Assembly (NCBI GenBank): GCA_028288725.1
Contig: JAQGIC010000008.1
Location: 28,930-92,929, forward strand
Length of the DNA: 64,000 nt
Reading direction: 5' to 3'
Source: Rhodospirillales bacterium
GTDB lineage: Bacteria; Pseudomonadota; Alphaproteobacteria; ATCC43930; CGMCC-115725
Part shown: one piece after another, positions 45,213 to 54,680 of the stretch
How positions within the stretch are numbered: the first letter of the stretch is position 1
Layout: the number at the start of each line of letters is the position of its first letter
Made by a program: the position numbers and the translations under genes
Notes under the pieces: generated by a model
What the model was told of the DNA's origin: nothing
Database searches by the model: none
What the model saw: the letters and a program-made list of their open reading frames with translations, nothing else

Positions 45213-45246
45213 CCAAGCGAATGCCTCAAGACGAGGCAGCGCTTGG
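45213..45246. other. Strong hairpin in the 227 bp gap upstream of the alpha/beta hydrolase
   Basis: CCAAGCG (45213-45219) pairs with CGCTTGG (45240-45246), and inside it TGCCTC (45222-45227) with GAGGCA (45233-45238) around a 5-nt loop. An A/T-rich tract resembling a promoter (ATTAAAATTTTTATATG) lies just before it. No U-tract follows, so it could be a leader structure or small RNA. Confidence 0.45.
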
Positions 45247-45398
45247 TCAAGCAACTGGCAATGCTGCGTCGCATCATTAGCCTCGCCGTGATTGCATGGC
45301 GGCAATGCGGGGCCTTCAGCGGGGGATGATTTGACTCGGGCTCGGAGCCGATGATACCGACATCCAGCCCATTTCAAGATCCCTCCAAGGAGGCCCCT

Positions 45399-46199
45399 AT
45401 GCCACGCATGTCGATTGGCGATTGCAGCCTCTATGTCGAGCGACACGGGGATGGTTTTCCCGTTCTGCTGATTTCCGGCCTCAGCGGTCATGCCGCCTAT
45501 TGGCAGGCCCAGGTTCCCGCCTTCTCCCGCGAATTCGGTCTGGTGCTGCACGACCATCGCGGCGTCGGCCAGTCCGACCATGTGAAGATGTCCTATACCG
45601 TCGACAAGATGGCGGCGGACGTGGTGGCGCTCATGGACGCGCTGGAGATCGAAAAGGCCCATATCGTCGGCCATTCGACCGGCGGCGCCATCGCCCAGAT
45701 CCTGGCGATCGAGCATCCGAAGCGCGTGGCAGCCCTGGTCATCGCGGCCAGCTGGCCCAAGCCGGACGCCTATTTCCGCCGCGAATTCATGCTGCGCAAG
45801 GAAATCCTGGCCGGCCTCGGCTCGACCGCCTATGTGCAGCAGGCCAGCCTGATGCTGTATCCCCCCGCCTGGGTCGCCGAGCATAACGAGGCGCTGCGCG
45901 GCTACGAGGCGCAGATGATCGCCAGCTTCCCGCCGGCCGAGATCATGCTGAGCCGCATCGACGCGCTGATGGCATTCGACCGGTCCAAGGACTTGGGGAA
46001 AATCAAGGCGCCGACCCTGATCGTGGGCGCCGCCGACGACCTGGTCGTGCCGGCCTATCACAGCGAGGCGCTCGCGCGCGCCATCCCCGATGCCGAGCTC
46101 AAGATGTTCGCCGCCGGCGGCCACGCCTTCACCCAAGTGAAGCCGCGCGACTTCAACCAGGCGGTCCTGCCGTTCCTCGAGGCGCATACGCCGAAGTAA
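45399..46199 (+). CDS. Alpha/beta hydrolase
   Basis: 266 aa. Oxyanion strand LLISGLSGHAAYW, DHRGVGQSD, nucleophile elbow GHSTGG (Ser), acidic residue in VGAADDLVVP and a His in GGHAFTQVKP. Resembles RutD/3-oxoadipate enol-lactonase-like hydrolases in overall pattern. Strong AAGGAGG just upstream of the ATG at 45399. Substrate unknown; no pyrimidine (rut) genes nearby. Confidence 0.9.
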   Translation: MPRMSIGDCSLYVERHGDGFPVLLISGLSGHAAYWQAQVPAFSREFGLVLHDHRGVGQSDHVKMSYTVDKMAADVVALMDALEIEKAHIVGHSTGGAIAQILAIEHPKRVAALVIAASWPKPDAYFRREFMLRKEILAGLGSTAYVQQASLMLYPPAWVAEHNEALRGYEAQMIASFPPAEIMLSRIDALMAFDRSKDLGKIKAPTLIVGAADDLVVPAYHSEALARAIPDAELKMFAAGGHAFTQVKPRDFNQAVLPFLEAHTPK

Positions 46200-46210
46200 G
46201 CTCGGCCCGC

Positions 46211-46612
46211 ATGATCCAGGGCGCCTGCGCCATCTTCCTGCGCGACGGCCGGCTGCTGCTGGCCAGGCGCAGCCGCTGAAGCGATTCTATCCCGACTGCT
46301 GGGACCTGATCGGTGGTCATGTCGAGCCGGGCGAGACGATCGAACGGGGGTTGGTCCGCGAGTGCCGGGAAGAGGTCGGCGTCGAGCCTACTCGGTTCGG
46401 CCCGTCGGCCGCGTTACCCTGCCGCAAGCGACGGCGGTAGCCGAAGCCACTTATCATGTTTTTCGCGTGACCCAATGGCGCGGCGGCGAACCCCGGATGT
46501 TCGGCGACGAGCATACCGAGATCGGCTGGTTCACCGTCGAGGAGGCCTGCACGCTCGAAGGGCTGGCGCTGGCCGTCTATCCGGCCCTGTTTCGGCCGCT
46601 AGAGGTCGCTAT
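46211..46612 (+). pseudogene. NUDIX hydrolase pseudogene (two frameshifts)
   Basis: ATG at 46211 reads MIQGACAIFLRDGRLLLARR then hits TGA. A second frame continues FYPDCWDLIGGHVEPGE and has a complete Nudix box (G-x5-E-x7-RE-xx-EE-x-G) and stops after RKRRR. A third frame gives ATYHVFRVTQWRGGEPRMFG and WFTVEEACTLEGL. Three pieces in order but in three frames mark a broken gene. Likely lost its function. Confidence 0.85.
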
Positions 46613-46672
46613 CATGTGTCATGATAGAGAAAATCTCACACGGATTTCCAAAATGTCAATCCGCGGCTTCCC

Positions 46673-47158
46673 TCACCCCAGAAACGCGATCGCCGCCGCC
46701 GGGATGTTGAACATCGCGTGCAGCATCACGCCGAACCAGAAGCCGAAGCTGCGGTCGTCCTCGCGCCAGGCCAGATAGACCGCGGCGAAGATGAAATACG
46801 AGCCGAACAGGAACACGGCCTCGGTCGAATAGATCGCGTGCAGCAGGGTCGCGACCAAGGCGGCGACGACCGAGATGCGGATGCGGGCGCGGCTACGGCC
46901 GGCGACCAGATCGACCAGGAAGATATAGATCGCGTTCTCGACCAGCGGCAGCAGCAGCACGGTCGCGAACAGGCTGGTGAGCGAGCCGGCGGCGCGATAG
47001 TCGACCGGCATCGCGGGCTTCAGCGTCAGCAGGCCCAGCACGGCCAGCACCCACCACAGATCGGCCAGCAACAGGCTGCGCACGACATATTTGTATTTCG
47101 ATACCCTGACGTCGAAGATCAGGTCGAGGGGGTTCAAGCTTCTGCTGTTGCCGGCCAT
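46673..47158 (-). CDS. CPBP-like intramembrane protein
   Basis: 161 aa from ATG at 47158 (GGGATGGGA upstream). Four to five membrane segments. The pattern LVENAIYIFLVDLV, LLHAIYST and MLHAMFNIPAA recalls CPBP/Abi intramembrane protease motifs (E...; H; HxxxN), although the usual EExxxR motif is reduced. Function unknown. Its 3' end lies close to the decayed NUDIX locus. Confidence 0.65.
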   Translation of the reverse strand: MAGNSRSLNPLDLIFDVRVSKYKYVVRSLLLADLWWVLAVLGLLTLKPAMPVDYRAAGSLTSLFATVLLLPLVENAIYIFLVDLVAGRSRARIRISVVAALVATLLHAIYSTEAVFLFGSYFIFAAVYLAWREDDRSFGFWFGVMLHAMFNIPAAAIAFLG

Positions 47159-47305
47159 GTCGCGCGTCCCATCCCATTCGAGGCAGGCCGACCATCGCAT
47201 CGGCGAGGCCGCCTGCCTTGTGAGACAGCGCACAGGAAAACGCCGGGCGACCCGGTCCGGGCCGGCCGCCGCGAGTCGGACAGGAGGGCGGAGCGGCCGG
47301 TCGCG

Positions 47306-47914
47306 TCAGGCCTCGGTCTTGGAGCCCTTCTTGGTCAGCGCTTCAAGCTGGCCCTGCAGGCTGTTGACCCGGTCGGTCAGTTCCTGGATGCCCTGGGCCG
47401 GGACCGCGGGCTCCGCCGCGGGGGTCTCGCCCGCGTTGGGATCGCCTTCGGCACCGAATGGGACGAACATCTTCATCGCCTTCTCGAACAGCGCCATGTT
47501 CTGCTTGCCGACATCCTCGAGCGACGCGAAGGGGAACAGCCCGCCGAATCCGCCGCCGACGCTTTTGGACAGCTGTTCCTGGTTGCGTGCGAAGGACTTC
47601 ATGGTGAATTCGAGGTAGCGCGGCACCAGCCATTCCATGTTGTTGCCGTAAAAGCCGATGATCTGGCGTAGAAAGCTGATCGGCAGCAGGTTCTGCCCCT
47701 TCTGCTCTTCTTCCACGATGATCTGGGTCAGCACGGACCGCGTGATATCGTCGCCGTTCTTGGCGTCGTACACGATGAAATCCCCGCCGAGGCGGACCAT
47801 CTGGCTGAGATTGTCGAGGGTCACGTAGCTCGAAGTGGCGGTATTGTAGAGCCGGCGGTTAGCATATTTCTTGATGATGACGGGAGCCGGATCACTCTGC
47901 GTTTTAGCATTCAT
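47306..47914 (-). CDS. phaR: Polyhydroxyalkanoate synthesis repressor
   Basis: 202 aa. Conserved N-terminal PhaR DNA-binding domain VIIKKYANRRLYNTATSSYVTL and a following PHB-accumulation regulatory domain (LPISFLRQIIGFYGNNMEWLVPRYLEFTM). The C-terminus is Pro/Glu-rich with a short coiled coil. It binds PHB and represses phasin and often itself; three GCAG elements lie 16-44 bp upstream. Confidence 0.95.
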   Translation of the reverse strand: MNAKTQSDPAPVIIKKYANRRLYNTATSSYVTLDNLSQMVRLGGDFIVYDAKNGDDITRSVLTQIIVEEEQKGQNLLPISFLRQIIGFYGNNMEWLVPRYLEFTMKSFARNQEQLSKSVGGGFGGLFPFASLEDVGKQNMALFEKAMKMFVPFGAEGDPNAGETPAAEPAVPAQGIQELTDRVNSLQGQLEALTKKGSKTEA

Positions 47915-47929
47915 CGAAGGGCTACCTTG

Positions 47930-47957
47930 GCAGTTTTTTTGCAGCTATGTTGCGCAG
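47930..47957. promoter_or_regulatory. Candidate PhaR autoregulatory site
   Basis: Three GCAG (CTGC on the minus strand) elements at 47930, 47941 and 47954, spaced 11 and 13 bp, with T-rich sequence between. PhaR operators are reported to be CTGC-containing; the exact spacing differs, so this is tentative. Confidence 0.35.
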
Positions 47958-48046
47958 CATAACAGATGGTGAAGCGGTTGCCCCAGCCTCAATTTTGAGG
48001 CACCACGGTAATCTCCGCGCCCCTTTTACCGGATATCGTCCGATTC

Positions 48047-48514
48047 ATGTCGAAGCCGCCGGATCTCGAAGCCCTGGCCCGCCGCTATGTCGAATTGTGG
48101 CAGGATCAGATCGCCGCGACCGCGGCCGATCCGGAACTGACCGAGGGGCTGGCGCGCATGATGCAACTCGTCGGCGGCGGCCTCGCGGCCCAGGCCGGTT
48201 TCTGGCAGACCTTGTGGCCGGACCTGGTCCGGCGCGCAACCGCGCCGGAATCGTCGTCGCCCGCCCCCGCCGCACCGCCGCAAGGGTCCGTTGATGAATT
48301 CCGACAAGCCCCAGCAGCCCAAACCCATGCGGCCCAAGCCCCTGCGCCTGGGCCCGCGGCCCCTGCCGGCGCATCTGCTGCAGGCGGGCACGACATGGCA
48401 CAGCTCCAGGCTCGCCTTGCCGTTCTTGAAGAGCGGCTTGCTTCCCTGGAAGGCGGATCTGGAGCCCCGCGCCGAGGAACTCGCCCGCGAACTGGACGCC
48501 GTCGCGCTTCCTGA
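48047..48514 (+). CDS. PhaE/phasin-like small protein overlapping the PhaC-like gene
   Basis: 155 aa. N-terminal helical part (DLEALARRYVELWQDQIAATAADPELTEGLARMM, FWQTLWPDL) is Trp-rich like PHA-synthase partner proteins; a Pro/Ala linker is followed by a coiled coil LQARLAVLEERLASLEGG and a basic tail. The last 221 bp (48294-48514) are read in another frame as the start of the PhaC-like gene. The C-terminal coiled coil is non-random, so both frames look coding. Role as synthase partner or phasin is inferred. Confidence 0.72.
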   Translation: MSKPPDLEALARRYVELWQDQIAATAADPELTEGLARMMQLVGGGLAAQAGFWQTLWPDLVRRATAPESSSPAPAAPPQGSVDEFRQAPAAQTHAAQAPAPGPAAPAGASAAGGHDMAQLQARLAVLEERLASLEGGSGAPRRGTRPRTGRRRAS

Positions 48515-49553
48515 TTTCTCGGCCGCGGTCGAAAGCGAGCTGGCGCAGCGTGCCGATCGCTTCGCCGCCGGGATCGAGGCCTATCGCCGGCACCCCTATC
48601 GCCGCGACGTCATCGACCCGCCCGAGATCTGGCGCGAGGGCACGACGCGGCTGCTGGATTTCGGCCCGGCGGGCGGCCGGCCGGTGCTGTTCATTCCATC
48701 GCTGATCAACCGTGCCCATGTGCTGGACCTCGGTGCCGACCGCAGCCTGCTGCGGTATCTGGCGGCTCGGGGCATCCGGCCGCTGCTGGTCGATTGGGAC
48801 CGGCCGGGCGACGAGGAACGCGGCTTCGATCTGACCGCCTATATCGCCGGGCGGCTGGAGGCCGCGTTCGAGGCGGCGCTGTCTGAGGTCGGCGGACCGC
48901 TGGGCATTGTCGGCTATTGCATGGGCGGGCTCTTGGCGCTGGCGCTGGCGCTCCGCCGGCGGCGCGATGTGTCCGCCCTGGTCCTGCTCGCCACTCCCTG
49001 GGATTTCCAGGCCGGCAACGGCGCTTATGCGCGTTTCGTGGCCTCTCTGGTCGATCCGACCGCGCTGGCGTTCGGCCCGCTGGGCCAAGTCCCGACCGAC
49101 ATGCTGCAGACCCTGTTCTTCATGGCCGACCCGCATCTGGCGATCCGCAAATTCACCCGGTTCGCCGAGTTGGACCCCGCATCGCCCGAGGCGCTCGCTT
49201 TCGTCGCGACGGAGGATTGGCTGAACGACGGCGTGCCGCTGTCGCTGCCCGCCGCGCGGGAATGTTTCGGCGGCTGGTATGGCGAGAACCTGCCGGCGCG
49301 GGGCGCCTGGCGCGTTGCCGGCCAACCGGTCCGCCCGGAACGGTTCGACCGACCGACGCTGGTCGTGGCCCCCGCACGCGACCGGCTGGTCCCGCCGGCC
49401 TCGTCCCTGCCGCTCGCGACCCTCATTCCCGGCGCCGAATTGATCGAGCCGGATCTGGGGCATATCGGGCTGGTCGTTGCCGGCCGCGCGCCTAGCCAGG
49501 TCTGGGCGCCGCTCGGCGATTGGCTGACGCGGCACGTGCCTGAGGCGCGCTGA
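48294..49553 (+). CDS. Short PHA synthase-like enzyme (PhaC-type Cys alpha/beta hydrolase)
   Basis: 419 aa. Lipase-like box GYCMGG with Cys209 as nucleophile, the mark of PHA synthases rather than esterases, plus ARDRLVP (acid) and LGHIGLV (His). VLFIPSLINRAHVLDL and VDWDRPGDE resemble PhaC motifs. ATG at 48294 (GGGTCC upstream; a TTG precedes). It overlaps the preceding small gene by 221 bp. Position next to phaR, phaA and phaB supports a PHB role; depolymerase or oligomer transferase is the alternative. Confidence 0.85.
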   Translation: MNSDKPQQPKPMRPKPLRLGPRPLPAHLLQAGTTWHSSRLALPFLKSGLLPWKADLEPRAEELARELDAVALPDFSAAVESELAQRADRFAAGIEAYRRHPYRRDVIDPPEIWREGTTRLLDFGPAGGRPVLFIPSLINRAHVLDLGADRSLLRYLAARGIRPLLVDWDRPGDEERGFDLTAYIAGRLEAAFEAALSEVGGPLGIVGYCMGGLLALALALRRRRDVSALVLLATPWDFQAGNGAYARFVASLVDPTALAFGPLGQVPTDMLQTLFFMADPHLAIRKFTRFAELDPASPEALAFVATEDWLNDGVPLSLPAARECFGGWYGENLPARGAWRVAGQPVRPERFDRPTLVVAPARDRLVPPASSLPLATLIPGAELIEPDLGHIGLVVAGRAPSQVWAPLGDWLTRHVPEAR

Positions 49554-49562
49554 ACCGTCCGG

Positions 49563-49973
49563 TCAGTGCGGCAGGAACAGCCGCGAGGCGACGATCACCA
49601 CGCCGATCACGAACAGCGCCGCCAGCCAACGTCTCTCGAGCAACCAGGGCGGCACGCCCGGAAGCGTCACCACCCGGGCCGCCGCGGGCGACGGGCGGGT
49701 CAGCGATGCCGCCATGCGGGCCGCCAGGCTGGGCAGCTCCGTCGCCCGCGCGGTAAAGGCGGAGGCCCGCTTGATCAACTCGCTCACCGCGGCCACCGCG
49801 GCGGTGGCCGGCAGGCCCGCCAGACGACGGGCCTCGTCCCACGGATCGAGACCCAGCCGGGTTAGCGCCGACACCATCGACAGGGGCATGCCGTTTTCCT
49901 GCTCGCCGATCTCGGTAAACAGAAATTCCTCATAGATCGAGTCGTTCATCTTATAGTCCGACGCGTCGCCCAT
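49563..49973 (-). CDS. Hypothetical membrane-anchored protein
   Basis: 136 aa from ATG at 49973 (GAGGAAT upstream). Acidic N-terminus (SIYEEFLFTEIGEQENG), an Ala-rich helical middle, a C-terminal transmembrane segment LAALFVIGVVIVASRLFLPH. No recognised domain. Convergent with the PhaC-like gene (9 bp gap). Confidence 0.7.
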   Translation of the reverse strand: MGDASDYKMNDSIYEEFLFTEIGEQENGMPLSMVSALTRLGLDPWDEARRLAGLPATAAVAAVSELIKRASAFTARATELPSLAARMAASLTRPSPAAARVVTLPGVPPWLLERRWLAALFVIGVVIVASRLFLPH

Positions 49974-50334
49974 TTGAAATTCCTCGATATTTCCACAATA
50001 AATGGGATTTATCGTCCAGAAGTTCAATAATTACCTTGAAATATCGGCCGCCTTATTTTTAAATTTCGATGGAACCCGCCAATTTATTCGAAAGCCGCGG
50101 CAAAACGGACCACGGATTCGAGTCCACGGTTTGCACCGGACGGCGACTCCGCCTGCAAATCCCGAAAAATCCGGTGTTGCGATGGATCAATTGTCGCGGC
50201 GGGGCGCGGTCAGGGCTGGACGGGTCTTTTCGGCCCCCCTTATGGTAGGGCAGGTATACATTGCCGATAGTCGAGCATGAACCAACATGCGGCAACAGTG
50301 TCACCCCCAGTCGCGTTCCCGGAGGAACCAAGCC
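49974..50334. other. 361 bp gap without a gene
   Basis: A/T-richer than its surroundings between about 49980 and 50090, as expected for divergent promoters of the 49563 gene and phaA. Around 50110-50140 a segment looks like a tRNA T-arm but does not fold. No coding sequence or firm RNA seen. Confidence 0.6.
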
Positions 50335-51510
<1,176 letters not shown>

Positions 51511-51541
51511 GCGGCGGGGAAAGCCGGGCATCCTTACTTCG

Positions 51542-51637
51542 TCGTCATTCCCGCGTAGGCGGGAAACCAGGGTGGCAGTAAAGGACGCCCGGCATCTTGC
51601 GCGCTGCTCTGGATTCCCGCCTACGCGGGAATGACGG
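51542..51637. repeat. Family B MITE-like repeat, copy 4
   Basis: Best preserved copy: left arm GTCATTCCCGCGTAGGCGGG and right arm CCCGCCTACGCGGGAATGAC are perfect inverted repeats, each followed inward by AAACCAG/CTGGATT-like sequence. About 95 bp, non-coding, between phaA and phaB. Confidence 0.85.
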
Positions 51638-51703
51638 AGCAAGGAAACGGATTTCAGCAGAAGCCCGGCGGTCAACGCCCGGAGCCTAGACAGGGAGAAT
51701 AGC

Positions 51704-52426
51704 ATGGGACGGGTCGCAGTCGTGACGGGTGGAACCCGCGGCATCGGAGCGGCGATCAGCATCGCGCTTCGGGATGCGGGCTATAAGGTCGCCGCCAACT
51801 ACGGCGGCAACGATGATGTCGCGCGCACCTTCACGGCCGAGACCGGTATCGCGGCCTATAAGTTCGACGTCTCGGACTTCGCCGCGGTCAAGGCCGGCGT
51901 CGACAAGATCACGGCCGACCTGGGTCCGGTCGAGATCGTGGTCAACAACGCCGGCATCACCCGCGACGGCACGATCCACAAGATGTCGCCGGAGCAATGG
52001 GCCGAGGTTATCAACACCAACCTGACCTCCTGCTTCAACACGGCCCGCGTCGTGATCGACGGCATGCGCGAGCGCGGTTTCGGCCGCATCGTCAATATCG
52101 GTTCGATCAACGGCCAGGCCGGCCAATACGGCCAGGTCAATTACGCCGCCGCCAAATCGGGCATCCACGGCTTCACCAAGGCGCTGGCCCAGGAGGGTGC
52201 GGCCAAGGGCATCACCGTCAATGCCATCGCCCCCGGTTATATCGATACCGAAATGGTTCGCTCGGTTCCGCCCAATGTGCTGGAAAAGATCGTCGCCAAG
52301 ATCCCGGTGGGGCGCCTGGGCCAGGCGAGCGAGATCGCGCGCGGCGTGCTGTTCCTGGTCGCCGACGACGCCGGCTTCGTCACCGGATCGACCCTGTCCA
52401 TCAACGGTGGGCAGCACATGTATTGA
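51704..52426 (+). CDS. phaB: Acetoacetyl-CoA reductase
   Basis: 240 aa SDR using NADPH to make (R)-3-hydroxybutyryl-CoA. VTGGTRGIGAAISIAL cofactor motif, NNAGITRDG, catalytic Ser-Tyr-Lys in NIGSINGQAGQYGQVNYAAAKSG, and IAPGYIDTEMV. Matches PhaB closely. Downstream, the glycosylase gene begins 27 bp later. Confidence 0.97.
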   Translation: MGRVAVVTGGTRGIGAAISIALRDAGYKVAANYGGNDDVARTFTAETGIAAYKFDVSDFAAVKAGVDKITADLGPVEIVVNNAGITRDGTIHKMSPEQWAEVINTNLTSCFNTARVVIDGMRERGFGRIVNIGSINGQAGQYGQVNYAAAKSGIHGFTKALAQEGAAKGITVNAIAPGYIDTEMVRSVPPNVLEKIVAKIPVGRLGQASEIARGVLFLVADDAGFVTGSTLSINGGQHMY

Positions 52427-52453
52427 TGTGGATATAGGGTCGTCGGCCGGGTC

Positions 52454-53710
52454 ATGACGCCAAAAGAACGGTTCAGCCCGACCGAGGCCCGCCGCATCGC
52501 GCTCGGCGCCCAAGGCTTCTGCCAAGCCAGGCCCGGGGCGCCGGACGCAGGCCACCTGAAGAAGCTGACGCGCCGGCTGGGCCTGGTCCAGATCGATTCG
52601 GTCAATGTGCTGGCGCGCGCGCATTATCTGCCGGCCTTCTCGCGCCTCGGCGGCTACGACACCGAGCTGCTGCATCAGGCCGCCTATGCCGGCCGGCGGC
52701 GCCATCTGTTCGAATATTGGGCGCACGAAGCCTCCTACATCCCGGTCGAGACCTATCCCCTGCTGCGCTGGCGCATGGCGCGGGCGGCGGCGGGCAGCGA
52801 CATCTATGGCGGGCTCGCCACGATCGCGCGCGAAAAGCCCGATTATGTCGAGCGCATGTACGATCAGGTCCGCCAGCGCGGGCCGATCGCCGCCGGCGAG
52901 ATCGAGGGCGAGGAAGACGCGACGCCCCGCTCCGCCGGCTGGTGGGGCTGGAGCGATGCCAAGCGCGCCATGGAATATCTGTTCTGGGCCGGCCGGATCA
53001 CGACCGCGAGCCGGCGCGGCTTCGAACGCCTCTATGACCTGACCGAACGCGTGCTGCCGCGCGCGGTGCTGGACGCCCCCGTGCCCGACACGGCCGAGGC
53101 CCAGCGGCAATTGATGGCGATCGCCGCGCGTGCGCTAGGCCTCGCGACCGAGCCGGACCTGCGCGACTATTTCCGCTTAAGACCGGAGGACAGCAAGGCG
53201 CGCTTGGCCGAGCTGATCGAGGCCGGGGCGATCCTGCCGGTTGCGGTCAAGGGCTGGTCGCAGCCGGCCTATCTGGATCCGGCCGCGCGCCTGCCGCGTC
53301 GGGTCGAAGCGCGCACGCTGCTGTCGCCGTTCGATCCGCTGGTGTTCGAGCGCACGCGGACCGAACGCCTGTGGAACTTCCGCTATCGCATCGAGATCTA
53401 CGTGCCCGAGGCGAAACGGGTGCACGGCTATTATGTGCTGCCGTTCCTGCTGGGCGACAAGCTGGCGGCCCGGGTCGATCTGAAGGCGGATCGCGCCAAC
53501 CGGACGCTGCTGGTGCCGGCCGCCCATGTCGAGGGTCACGCCGACCCGGCCGCGGTCGCGCCGGAGCTTTTCATCGCGCTCGGCGAAATGGCCCGCTGGC
53601 TGGGGCTGGAGCGGATCGAAATCGGTCCGCGCGGCGATCTGGCGCCCTGGCTGGCACGACACGTGCCGGCCGGCATGCATGCGGGGCCGATCAGGCAGAC
53701 CGCGTCATGA
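52454..53710 (+). CDS. YcaQ/AlkZ-family DNA glycosylase
   Basis: 418 aa HTH_42 family (winged helix repeats). Catalytic motif QID in LGLVQIDSVNVLARAHYLPAFSRLG, and the later LLSPFDPLVFERTRTERLWNFRYRIEIYVP. Known members unhook interstrand crosslinks or excise bulky alkyl bases; the QxD form matches the YcaQ-like branch. Full length. Confidence 0.93.
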   Translation: MTPKERFSPTEARRIALGAQGFCQARPGAPDAGHLKKLTRRLGLVQIDSVNVLARAHYLPAFSRLGGYDTELLHQAAYAGRRRHLFEYWAHEASYIPVETYPLLRWRMARAAAGSDIYGGLATIAREKPDYVERMYDQVRQRGPIAAGEIEGEEDATPRSAGWWGWSDAKRAMEYLFWAGRITTASRRGFERLYDLTERVLPRAVLDAPVPDTAEAQRQLMAIAARALGLATEPDLRDYFRLRPEDSKARLAELIEAGAILPVAVKGWSQPAYLDPAARLPRRVEARTLLSPFDPLVFERTRTERLWNFRYRIEIYVPEAKRVHGYYVLPFLLGDKLAARVDLKADRANRTLLVPAAHVEGHADPAAVAPELFIALGEMARWLGLERIEIGPRGDLAPWLARHVPAGMHAGPIRQTAS

Positions 53711-53779
53711 GGCGCGTTCGACCGCCGGCACGCCCACTTCTTGCATGCGCGAACACACCGCCGCTTGCCGGGTAATATC

Positions 53780-54493
53780 ATGGACGAGCCGAGCCCTCCG
53801 CCTGAAGCCATCGAACTGACCCGGGAATCGATCCAGGCCGGTACCGTCATCAGCATGGCGAGCGCCGGCGGCATGCGGATCCTGAGCGACGAGGAACGCG
53901 CCGCCTCGATCGCGGAAATGCTCGCAACCCGACCCAAGAGCATCGACCGGACCGGCGATCTCTGGCTGTTCGGCTATGGCTCGCTGATCTGGAACCCGGC
54001 GTTTCACTTCGCCGAGCGGCGCAAGGGGCGTATCCACGGCTGGCACCGACGCTTCTGCCTATGGACCCCGCTCGGCCGCGGCAGCCCGGACCAGCCGGGC
54101 CTGGTACTGGGGCTGGAGCGCGGTGGCGCGTGTACCGGCATGGCGTTCCGCATGGCATCCGATCAGGTCGCCTGCGAATTGGACATCGTCTGGCGCCGCG
54201 AGATGCTGAGCGGCGCCTATCGGCCGCGCTGGGTCCGCGTCGCCACATCCGATGGGCCGGTCGATGCCATCACCTTCACCATCGATCCGGCCAATCCGCG
54301 TTACGCCGGCCGCCTCGCCGAGGACGAGATCGTCCGCGTGGTCGCGACCGCGGTCGGACGGCTGGGCCCCTGCACCGACTATCTGTTCAAGACGGCCGAG
54401 GCGCTGGCCGGCTTGGGATTGGAAGATAGGACATTGCAACGGCTGAAACGGCGGGTCGAAGCGCGACTGGCGCAAGCGGCGGACTGCGCTTAA
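53780..54493 (+). CDS. ChaC-type gamma-glutamylcyclotransferase
   Basis: 237 aa. LWLFGYGSLIWNP (YGSL motif), GRIHGWHRRFCLWTPLGRG and the RYAGRLAEDE region are characteristic of ChaC enzymes, which degrade glutathione to 5-oxoproline and Cys-Gly. ATG at 53780; Shine-Dalgarno is weak (GGTAAT). Stands between the glycosylase and the chemoreceptor. Confidence 0.94.
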   Translation: MDEPSPPPEAIELTRESIQAGTVISMASAGGMRILSDEERAASIAEMLATRPKSIDRTGDLWLFGYGSLIWNPAFHFAERRKGRIHGWHRRFCLWTPLGRGSPDQPGLVLGLERGGACTGMAFRMASDQVACELDIVWRREMLSGAYRPRWVRVATSDGPVDAITFTIDPANPRYAGRLAEDEIVRVVATAVGRLGPCTDYLFKTAEALAGLGLEDRTLQRLKRRVEARLAQAADCA

Positions 54494-54680
54494 CCGTTGA
54501 TACATCGTATTTTAAGAAATATCGCGAATAGAATATCCCTTTGATACCAAGGCGCCTGAGAACCTCCGATATGACCCGTGCGCGCAAGTACTCACGACTG
54601 CGTTGTAGGATATTGGGCTTCTCACGCGTCGCCGCTTCTGTCAAAAGACCGCTGATCTCTATCATCGGAGGATTTCCCGC

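Noticed and set aside
50110..50140. tRNA-like T-arm (GGATTCGAGTCC) upstream of phaA
   Set aside because: The flanking bases do not form the T stem, and no acceptor, D or anticodon arms can be placed.
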